64,000 nucleotides of DNA, from positions 46,191 through 110,190 of the forward strand of contig CALODP010000007.1 of the NCBI GenBank assembly GCA_942492055.1. The letters run 5' to 3'. The notes under the pieces were generated by a model. That model did not search any database. It was given only the letters and a program-made list of their open reading frames with translations, and was not told the DNA's origin. A program made the translations under genes and the position numbers. Positions 19,827-26,205 of the stretch are shown one piece after another (position 1 is the first letter of the stretch; the number at the start of each line of letters is the position of its first letter). The DNA comes from CALODP01 sp942492055 (lineage in GTDB: Bacteria; Bacteroidota; Ignavibacteria; Ignavibacteriales; Melioribacteraceae).

Positions 19827-21143
19827 GGTAGTGTCTCAAAAAGTGTGTAAATAAAAAAAACACTATATTCGCACAAAAAAAAGGAGACACCATGGAAAAA
19901 GGGAATAAAGAAGAATTGAAAGGATTACTAAAGAAAGAACTAAAAGGAAAAGATGTACATAGTTTTTTTGACGAGTTATATAAGGAAACCATAGAAACTC
20001 TGTTAGAAGCAGAAATGGATGAACATCTGGGCTATGAGAAGTACCAAAAGAGAGAAGAAGAAGGAAAAGAAAACAGTAGGAACGGCAATAAAGCCAAGCT
20101 AGTAAAGACTAAAAACGGGGAATACAGCATAGAAGTACCGCGAGATAGGAATGGGAGTTTCACCCCAAAACTAGTCCCGAAGCGAAAGAAAGTAATAGAT
20201 ATGATAGAAGAAAAGATACTGTTATTGTACAGCAAAGGAATGAGCGTAAGAGACATACAAGAGAGTATAGAAGACATATATGGGGTGAAGATAGATAAAA
20301 GCTCGATATCGAGAATGACCGATAAAATATTACCGAAAATAGAAGAATGGAGGAACAGACCACTGGACAAATTATATTATATCGTCTGGATGGACGCCCT
20401 CCATATAAAGATAAGAGAGAACTACAGATTAGCAGACAAAACAATAAACATAGCCATCGGCTTAAACAGCGAAGGGCGCAAGGAAGTATTAGGCCTATGG
20501 CTAAGCAAAGAAGAATCCTCATCCTACTGGTATGAAGTATTAACAGACCTAAAATCAAGAGGAGTAAAAGACATCCTAATAAGCTCAACAGACAATCTGA
20601 AGGGATTTACGGATGTAATCAAGAAAACATTCACAAAAACCGTAACTCAAGTCTGTGTGCTACATCAAATACGCAACACACTAAGATACGTAGCCTATAA
20701 GGATAGAAAGCTTTTTACTATAGATCTGAAGAATGTTTATGAAGCTCCGAACAAAGAAGCCGGAGAAAAGGCACTCGAAGAATTAAGAGAGAAATGGGGA
20801 AGCAAATATAGGATGCCAATCAACTCATGGTTTACAAATTGGGAGAATCTATCGAACTATTTTGATTATCCCGTTGAAATAAGAAAGCTCATTTATACTA
20901 CAAATATTATAGAGAATCTAAATAAGAACATTAGAAAATACACAAAGAATAAGACCCAATTCCCAACCGATGAAGCTGCCATTAAAGCTGTTTATTTGGC
21001 ATGTAGAAACGTAGAAAGAGCTTGGACTAAACCTATAGCCGGATGGGGTTTTATTTTAAATCAATTTAAGGATATATTTGCCGAGAGATTAGAAAACTAG
21101 TATTCACTTATTTTCGAATGTACACACTTTTTGAGACACTACC
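19827..21143 (+). mobile_element. IS256-family insertion sequence, complete (1317 bp)
   Basis: Perfect 23-bp terminal inverted repeats start GGTAGTGTCTCAAAAAGTGT at 19827-19849 and match the reverse complement of 21121-21143. An 8-bp target duplication TCAATCAC flanks both ends, the size expected for IS256-type transposition. The single transposase gene is intact. The element landed in the last, degenerate unit of the 21-bp array, whose continuation (ACACCTTCGGATCGG) resumes after the right duplication. Intact ends and duplication imply a recent insertion. Confidence 0.96.
19892..21100 (+). CDS. IS256-family (mutator-type) transposase
   Basis: This 402-aa DDE transposase starts at an ATG with AGGAG 5 nt upstream. 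The N-terminal part has the family's ETLLEAEMDEHLGYEKYQ and SRNGNKAKLVKTKNGEYSIEVPRDRNG signatures; the catalytic core shows D in YIVWMDALHIKIRE, D in ISSTDNLKGFTDVI followed by QVCVLHQIRNTLRYV, and E in YTTNIIENLNKNIRKYTKNK. Length and motif order are those of active IS256-group enzymes and there is no frameshift. It catalyses cut/copy transposition of its own element and acts on the 23-bp ends. Confidence 0.97.
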   Translation: MEKGNKEELKGLLKKELKGKDVHSFFDELYKETIETLLEAEMDEHLGYEKYQKREEEGKENSRNGNKAKLVKTKNGEYSIEVPRDRNGSFTPKLVPKRKKVIDMIEEKILLLYSKGMSVRDIQESIEDIYGVKIDKSSISRMTDKILPKIEEWRNRPLDKLYYIVWMDALHIKIRENYRLADKTINIAIGLNSEGRKEVLGLWLSKEESSSYWYEVLTDLKSRGVKDILISSTDNLKGFTDVIKKTFTKTVTQVCVLHQIRNTLRYVAYKDRKLFTIDLKNVYEAPNKEAGEKALEELREKWGSKYRMPINSWFTNWENLSNYFDYPVEIRKLIYTTNIIENLNKNIRKYTKNKTQFPTDEAAIKAVYLACRNVERAWTKPIAGWGFILNQFKDIFAERLEN

Positions 21144-21151
21144 TCAATCAC
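21144..21151. repeat. IS target-site duplication, right copy
   Basis: TCAATCAC, identical to 19819-19826. Confidence 0.95.
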
Positions 21152-21471
21152 ACCTTCGGATCGGGGCTGGTAATTCTGCTGTGGTATTTTTTAATATGGT
21201 CATATAAACGGGCTGAAATGGTTTGGGTAATCACTCCGGATATTCCTCATTTCATTCACGGGAACTATTTACCTCCATTCCCAGTATTATGATCAAGTGC
21301 TATCTTTAGGTTAACTGAGAAGAAACTATTATTCTAAATGAACCATACAATCGAACATAGAGAGAGACTTAACAATTTCTTAATATTGTTTTTTCCAAAA
21401 ATGTAACTATCTTTGCGCGTTTTGTGTTCAATAATTGACCAATATAAAATAAGATAGATGAGGATTGAGAA
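21152..21471. other. Non-coding region after the IS
   Basis: 320 bp of AT-rich sequence; the first 15 bp are the tail of the disrupted 21-bp array. I see no gene. The right end must contain the promoter of the SLOG-like gene at 21472. Confidence 0.4.
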
Positions 21472-22026
21472 ATGAGTAAGGGTGAGAACTTTACATTGTA
21501 CTCCGGCGGGCACGAGGGAGCCGAAAGTTTTTTTGGCGCATGCGCTGAAAAATTCGGTGTAGCCGAAGTAACATATTCCTTTGAAGGGCACGCAATAAAA
21601 AGAGCTAAAAACGTAGTAGTTTTATCGGAAGAGGAGCTCAAACAAGGTGATATCAGTATGGAAATCGTCTCCACACGAATGAACAGAAAATATCACAATC
21701 ATGAAAAGATAAAAAGAATCTTCCAATCAATTTACCACATCGTTTCGAAAGGAAGCCAGGTATTTGCCATCGGTGTTATTTTGGATGATAATACAGCAAA
21801 AGGTGGAACCGGCTGGGGCGTTGAATTAGGTAAATTCTTCAACCGTCAGGTACACGTTTTCGATAAAGAGAAAAACGTATGGTTTACCTGGCAAGAAGGC
21901 AAATGGGTAGAAAGCACACCGAAGATTACGGAATCAACATTCTGTGGAACCGGTACACGCTTCCTAACCGAAGAGAGCAAAAAGGCTATCGAAGACCTCT
22001 TCGAAAGATCTTTTGTGAAAAAATAG
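21472..22026 (+). CDS. Rossmann-like SLOG/YpsA-type nucleotide-binding protein
   Basis: The 184-aa protein begins FTLYSGGHEGAESFFGACAEKFG (~8-30), the glycine-rich YSGG-x-x-G-A-(D/E)-S motif found in SLOG/DprA/YpsA-like Rossmann proteins that bind nucleotides or nucleotide derivatives. A second conserved patch, IGVILDDNTAKGGTGWGVELGKFFNRQVHVFDKEKNVWFTW (~97-138), has the GGTGWGVELG turn followed by the final strand and an aromatic tail seen in related phage and bacterial proteins. The ligand is unknown. GAGG lies 9 nt ahead of the ATG. It stands alone between the IS and a stable UUCG hairpin. Confidence 0.65.
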   Translation: MSKGENFTLYSGGHEGAESFFGACAEKFGVAEVTYSFEGHAIKRAKNVVVLSEEELKQGDISMEIVSTRMNRKYHNHEKIKRIFQSIYHIVSKGSQVFAIGVILDDNTAKGGTGWGVELGKFFNRQVHVFDKEKNVWFTWQEGKWVESTPKITESTFCGTGTRFLTEESKKAIEDLFERSFVKK

Positions 22027-22085
22027 GGTAATCCGCAAAGCTCACTGAGGGAGACCGAGGTGAGCAAATTGGCGGAGGATTACTC
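22026..22085. other. Nested stem-loop downstream of the SLOG-like gene
   Basis: TAATCC (22029-22034) pairs with GGATTA (22077-22082), and inside it GCTCAC (22040-22045) pairs with GTGAGC (22060-22065). It starts right at the stop codon of the gene at 21472. No T-run follows, so it may be an mRNA 3' stabilising structure or a repeat. Confidence 0.5.
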
Positions 22086-22133
22086 CCCTATCCGTAAAAC
22101 GACTCCAAAATGTTAGTATATTAAGATAGATTA

Positions 22134-22175
22134 GCAATCCAGGCTTTCTTCGGGAAGCCCGATTGCTTTATAAAA
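22134..22175 (+). terminator. Probable terminator with UUCG tetraloop
   Basis: GCAATC (22134-22139) pairs with GATTGC (22161-22166); within it GGCTTTC-TTCG-GGAAGCC forms a C(UUCG)G-capped stem. TTTATAAAAAA follows, so the U-tract is weak, but the hairpin is very stable and lies between convergent genes. Confidence 0.55.
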
Positions 22176-22255
22176 AATCCGTGCCGAAGAATATATCTTT
22201 CAACACGGATTTAAAAACCTCGGGGCTCTTTCGAGTGATATTTCATATTCCCTAC

Positions 22256-22513
22256 CTAATCGATGTTTTGCAACGTCTCTAATAGTTCCTTGTATCTTAT
22301 CAGTTTCTTTTGCGCCTTATCTCCGATCTTAGCTATTCTCAGCGTAGTCTTAAGAAGTTTATCGTATCTTTCAACCAGCATCTTATATTCAACCATAAGA
22401 GCCCCTGCCTCCAAATTATATTGCTTTGCCACATGTTTGGCTTTTTTAGCGAATTGAATATCCTCTTGGAAAATTCTTTCGTGTTCGGAAATTTCGTTAA
22501 TAGCATTCCCCAT
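22256..22513 (-). CDS. Small coiled-coil protein at the siaD position
   Basis: The ATG at 22511-22513 (MGNAINEISEHERIFQED, 85 aa) has GGGAG 7 nt upstream and is preferred to an ATG inside the siaC-like gene. The protein is wholly helical; its second half, VERYDKLLKTTLRIAKIGDK (~48-67) then AQKKLIRYKELLETL, is the type of signalling-helix segment that in many proteins directly precedes PP2C, GGDEF or cyclase domains. Here it ends with no output domain. In Pseudomonas the gene after siaC is siaD, whose N-terminal stalk is bound by SiaC. A stand-alone SiaC-binding stalk is therefore my inference; function is otherwise unknown. It is the last gene of the Sia-like operon. Confidence 0.7.
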   Translation of the reverse strand: MGNAINEISEHERIFQEDIQFAKKAKHVAKQYNLEAGALMVEYKMLVERYDKLLKTTLRIAKIGDKAQKKLIRYKELLETLQNID

Positions 22514-22523
22514 TTTCTTCTCC

Positions 22524-22898
22524 CTATATAGGAATAACATTAAAAGGCATCTGAGTTTCTACTTTAAGATCTTCCCCCATTTCTTCGATATCCTCGTCAT
22601 CACTTTGAAAATACCAGTTAACCGTAACTACTCCCCCGCTCATGAAATAGTTTGCCAATCGATCTACAATATCGGAAACAAATTTAACCGAGCTTGAGTT
22701 CAGATAATCGAGGCAAAAGTTCACGGTAATAGGTCCGGTAATCTCTAGCATATAGTTTGAGATCCAGTCAATAACAGGTTCGAAAAACTCGCTGGTATTT
22801 TCGGGATAAGAGGAACCGCAAATATCGAGTTCACCGGTCTCGTGATTAAAATTAATGCCGAGAGTATCGGATGATTTTTCCAAAACGAGATGTTCCAT
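22524..22898 (-). CDS. SiaC-family phosphoprotein (DUF1987)
   Basis: This 124-aa protein matches the SiaC/DUF1987 family: TPGI-like opening DTLGINFNHETGELDICGSSYPENTSEFFEPVIDWI (~11-46), ITVNFCLDYLNSSSVKFVSDIVDRL (~57-81) and VTVNWYFQSDDEDIEEMGEDL (~95-115). In Pseudomonas SiaC is phosphorylated on a Thr in the equivalent NTSS segment (reported T68); here it reads NSSS (S68-S70), so the acceptor would be Ser. SiaC is the switch protein: unphosphorylated it binds and activates its target, SiaB phosphorylates it and SiaA dephosphorylates it. It abuts the siaB-like gene with no gap. Confidence 0.85.
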   Translation of the reverse strand: MEHLVLEKSSDTLGINFNHETGELDICGSSYPENTSEFFEPVIDWISNYMLEITGPITVNFCLDYLNSSSVKFVSDIVDRLANYFMSGGVVTVNWYFQSDDEDIEEMGEDLKVETQMPFNVIPI

Positions 22899-23462
22899 TT
22901 AATCCTCCTTATTAATTCTTGCAGAGATAATAAGCATTCCCTCCCCCTCAGATGTATCATCGAAGGTAGCTTTGATTTTATTCTTTGTTCTTTTGATAAT
23001 TTCGATAAAGCCGATTCCCGCTCCTTTGCTTACGGAGTTTCCTCCATCGGAGATAGTTTTTTTGTATTCTTTCTTTAATTCTTCACTATCCATGTTATTA
23101 AGAGAATTAATCCTATTGACCAAATTCTCTCCGGCCTCTTTCCGAACACGGTTAGTAGTTTCCACAATAACGAACGTTGGTTCGGAAATTATTCTAATTT
23201 TCCCTACTCCTATAAAACCGTTTCTTTCAATCGAATAGAATCCGACATTTTGCACCAATTCATTTGAACAGGCGAATATCTTTTTTACAACCTTCGAGTG
23301 AAGCTCCGTAAAAAGCTCCTCGGTAATAAGATGTCCTATTTCCTTGAGGCGCGCGTGAGTAAAAACTCCTTTAAACTCGTAAACAACCGAATTACGGATC
23401 GGCTCCTCAATAGCATTTACTCTAATGTTCTCCATTAAAAGATCTCTGATATTGTTTGACAT
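22899..23462 (-). CDS. SiaB-family protein kinase
   Basis: The 187-aa protein resembles SiaB (DUF6272), a GHKL-fold Ser/Thr kinase that phosphorylates SiaC. Seen are VVYEFKGVFTHARLKEIGHLI (~27-47), KKIFACSNELVQNVGFYSIER (~59-79; the N-box with E and N), FVIVETTNRVRKEAGENLVNRI (~96-117) and the glycine-rich lid SKGAGIGFIEIIKRTKNKI (~144-162), ending in the final strand GMLIISARIN. The gene sits between the phosphatase and substrate genes with 2-nt and 0-nt gaps, as expected for a cotranslated partner-switch set. Confidence 0.85.
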   Translation of the reverse strand: MSNNIRDLLMENIRVNAIEEPIRNSVVYEFKGVFTHARLKEIGHLITEELFTELHSKVVKKIFACSNELVQNVGFYSIERNGFIGVGKIRIISEPTFVIVETTNRVRKEAGENLVNRINSLNNMDSEELKKEYKKTISDGGNSVSKGAGIGFIEIIKRTKNKIKATFDDTSEGEGMLIISARINKED

Positions 23463-23464
23463 AA

Positions 23465-24640
23465 CTATGGTTTGAAGCCGACAATTGTAACATCGTCCCG
23501 TTGAATTTGCTCCTCCTTGTGATTTGTGAATTCATTGATAAGGATTCTTTTTTGTTCCTTTATATCATAATTGTAGATGTCCCGTAGTAATTCTCTAAGA
23601 CGTCTTTTACCGAATTTATTATTATCCGAGCCATGTTGATCAACGAATCCATCGGTAGTTAAATATAGAATCATATCTTCCTTTAGAGATAACTCTTTGT
23701 TCGAAAAGAGAAGGCTCTTCTTTTTTTCCCCGATAGATTTTTTGTCTCCCTTTATCTCCAGATAGTCCCCGTTCGAAAATCCGATAAGATTACGATAGGC
23801 ACCGGCGTATTTGAGTCTTTCCCCTATTCTATTTATAGCGCATAATCCTATATCCATTCCGTCGATATTTTCACCTGATTTATCTTTTTGTAATTCACTG
23901 ATTATTCCCTGGTTGAGATTGTTTAGAATCTCAGCCGGATCTGTAATCCTTTTTTCATTCACTATTTCATTCAGAAGAGTGTTGCCAATCATCGACATAA
24001 AGGCACCGGGGACACCGTGCCCGGTGCAATCCCCTACAGCAATAATTATTTCGTCATTAATTTCAGAGATCCAATAGAAATCTCCACTTACAATATCTTT
24101 AGGGGAAAAGAAAATAAATGACTCGGGAAAAAGTGAAGTGAGCCTCGACTCATGCGGAAGAATAGCTGTTTGAATTCTCTTGGCGTAATTGATACTATCG
24201 GTTATATATTTATTTCTGCTTTCGAGCAGATTATTTTGCGCTTCAAGACGTTCACGAGCGTTTTTGAGATCAAGATGATTTTTAACTCTCGCCTTTACCA
24301 CCGGAGGGCTAATCGGTTTTGTAATGAAATCTACAGCCCCCATTTCCAGCCCTTTGGTTTCGTTTTCCACCTCGTTCATAGCTGTTATGAAGATCACGGG
24401 AATGTCTCTTGTTTTTTCAGTAGCCTTAAGTTGTCGGCAAACTTCGTATCCATCCATACCGGGCATCATGATATCGAGCAAAATGATATCTGGAGGAGAA
24501 GAAGCATTTGCTATTTTCAAAGCTCTCTCCCCATTAGTTGCTATTTTTCTTTTGTAGTTCTTAAGCACATCATTTAAGATGTCGATATTCTCCGGAGTAT
24601 CGTCAACAATCAGAATAATAGGCTCAGCGTCTTTTAACAT
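23465..24640 (-). CDS. Response regulator with PP2C-type (SpoIIE) phosphatase output, SiaA-like
   Basis: The 391-aa protein has an N-terminal receiver (residues ~8-125: acidic pair DD, phospho-acceptor D56 in LLDIMMPGMDG, FITA, and DFITKPIS lysine), a coiled-coil linker (~125-165) and a SpoIIE phosphatase domain (~170-390) with metal ligands in VSGDFYWISE, VGDCTGHGVPGAFMSMIG, TTDGFVDQHG and RDDVTIVGF. By position before siaB and siaC it is the SiaA-like phosphatase that should dephosphorylate SiaC. Pseudomonas SiaA has membrane and HAMP input; here a receiver replaces it, so activity should depend on phosphorylation by a histidine kinase or Hpt protein, probably those encoded just upstream. 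Confidence 0.92.
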   Translation of the reverse strand: MLKDAEPIILIVDDTPENIDILNDVLKNYKRKIATNGERALKIANASSPPDIILLDIMMPGMDGYEVCRQLKATEKTRDIPVIFITAMNEVENETKGLEMGAVDFITKPISPPVVKARVKNHLDLKNARERLEAQNNLLESRNKYITDSINYAKRIQTAILPHESRLTSLFPESFIFFSPKDIVSGDFYWISEINDEIIIAVGDCTGHGVPGAFMSMIGNTLLNEIVNEKRITDPAEILNNLNQGIISELQKDKSGENIDGMDIGLCAINRIGERLKYAGAYRNLIGFSNGDYLEIKGDKKSIGEKKKSLLFSNKELSLKEDMILYLTTDGFVDQHGSDNNKFGKRRLRELLRDIYNYDIKEQKRILINEFTNHKEEQIQRDDVTIVGFKP

Positions 24641-24665
24641 TTTCTCCCCCTACAATTTTGGATTC

Positions 24666-26033
24666 TCATCTTTCTTTGAGGCATTTGACTATTTCCAGGG
24701 CCTTTTCGAAGTTGTAACACTGAATCTCTGCGATTAGTTCGTTTAATTCCCGAGAGTGATTAATTTCTCCGACAATCTTTTCAACAAACATCAAAGAATC
24801 AGCATCATCATTTTCCAAAAGCTTTTCCAGTTCAGTCAGATTATCAGAGTTCAGAGATAGTTCATTCCCCTTCCGATCGGAAATGCACTCTTTGTTTTTC
24901 TCTTCCGTATTCAACTTAACCACAACTTCTTTCTTATCAACTTTCCGTATCGGAACAGAAAGAGTAAACTTGCTTCCGATATTTTTCTTGCTGGTCACTT
25001 CCAAAGATCCATCAACAAGTCGAAGAAGTTTTTCGGCTAAAGCTAAACCTAACCCTATACCTCCGTAGCGTCTGGTGGAGTTATCTTCAAGTTGGGAAAA
25101 GAAATCGGAGATTACTTCGAAAGATTTTTCCGAAATACCAATACCGGTATCAGCAACAGAACACACAAGCTTATTAGATTCGAAGGCAATGTAGATTTCG
25201 ACACTCCCCTCTCGAGTGAATTTGATAGCATTATCAATGAAGATTTGTGCGAGCTTTTTAATTGCGGAATAATCCCCTTCAAGAAATTCGGGAATCTTTT
25301 TCTTTGAAGTGATTCTCAAATTTATTCCCTTTGCCAAAGCGAAAGGGGCATACTCATCGTAGAGAGAATCGCATAATTTACTTGTTTCAAATTTGCCGAT
25401 ATTCAGTTCGGTAATTCCGGAATCGAGGTTCGAATAATCCAGAATATTATTAAAGATCCCCAGAAGTCCGGTAGCAGAATTTATTATTTTGGTAACCCTT
25501 TCCTTCTCCTTTTTCCCTTGCAAATCCGATTCGAGAATGTGTGCCATACCATTAATAACATTAAGAGGAGTTCTAACTTCGTGACTCATTCTGGCCAAAA
25601 AATCTGTTTTAGCCCGGTTGGCACATTCGGCAGCGATTTTTGCGTTCTCCAATTCTTCGGTCCTGGTTTTAATTCTTTCCTCCAGATTCTCATTTGCCAA
25701 TTTCAATTCTTTTTCCATAGCAAAAACTCTGAGTATAATGGGAAGTAGTTTTGCAAATCCGAGAAACAGGAAAAGGCTTCCGAGGGAATAGCCAATAATT
25801 TTTTCCAAAATGGCCTGTGTTTCCGTAGGTCCGAAAACAACGGTGGAGGCGAGGGAGGGAAATTCATCGGTAATATCGATCAGACTTCCCATGAAAAGAA
25901 GGGAGGCTCCTATGATAAGAAAATTCCATCCTTTCTCTCCTGCAAGTGTTGTGTTCTTTCCCTTTAGAAAAAGGTATAGGGAAAGGACACCAAGAAGAAT
26001 AGTTCGAGCTATTTCGAGAATAATAGTTAACAA
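24666..26033 (-). CDS. Membrane histidine kinase
   Basis: The 455-aa kinase has three hydrophobic segments at the start (~3-22, ~36-55, ~84-103), a coiled coil (ELKLANENLEERIKTRTEEL, ~112-131), a HisKA domain with phospho-acceptor His in ARMSHEVRTPLNVINGM (~150-166), and an ATPase domain with DNAIKF (N-box), ADTGIGI (G1) and RRYGGIGLGLALAEKL (G2). A tail after the catalytic domain (~385-455) ends YNFEKALEIVKCL and resembles the tail of the hybrid kinase next door. It lacks its own receiver, so the receiver of the SiaA-like protein 25 nt downstream is the obvious partner (inference). Confidence 0.92.
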   Translation of the reverse strand: MLTIILEIARTILLGVLSLYLFLKGKNTTLAGEKGWNFLIIGASLLFMGSLIDITDEFPSLASTVVFGPTETQAILEKIIGYSLGSLFLFLGFAKLLPIILRVFAMEKELKLANENLEERIKTRTEELENAKIAAECANRAKTDFLARMSHEVRTPLNVINGMAHILESDLQGKKEKERVTKIINSATGLLGIFNNILDYSNLDSGITELNIGKFETSKLCDSLYDEYAPFALAKGINLRITSKKKIPEFLEGDYSAIKKLAQIFIDNAIKFTREGSVEIYIAFESNKLVCSVADTGIGISEKSFEVISDFFSQLEDNSTRRYGGIGLGLALAEKLLRLVDGSLEVTSKKNIGSKFTLSVPIRKVDKKEVVVKLNTEEKNKECISDRKGNELSLNSDNLTELEKLLENDDADSLMFVEKIVGEINHSRELNELIAEIQCYNFEKALEIVKCLKER

Positions 26034-26205
26034 AATTACCCCTTGGTAGTTTGTTATTATTTGCTGATTAATCGCAATTATTGTCTATTTCTCTGATACA
26101 TAATAAATCCGTGACTGCAACGTATTCCCCGGGCTTCCGGCAAAGGCCGGATCCGAGACAGTAAGCATGATACATCTTTTCTTTAAGAATACTTTGAATT
26201 ACGAA
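26034..26205 (-). promoter_or_regulatory. Gap between the two kinase genes, with a hairpin
   Basis: This 172-bp gap is the only sizeable break in the minus-strand series from 31178 to 22256. TCCGGC (26136-26141) pairs with GCCGGA (26146-26151). It may contain a separate promoter for the kinase-SiaABC part. Confidence 0.45.

Noticed and set aside
19322..19854. Four overlapping ORFs (three minus, one plus) of 148-166 codons
   Set aside because: They all read the 21-bp hairpin array; frames stay open only because the unit lacks stop codons and is near a multiple of three.
20032..20588. Antisense ORFs of 112 and 142 codons in the transposase
   Set aside because: Shadow frames of the IS256 transposase, which has full catalytic motifs.
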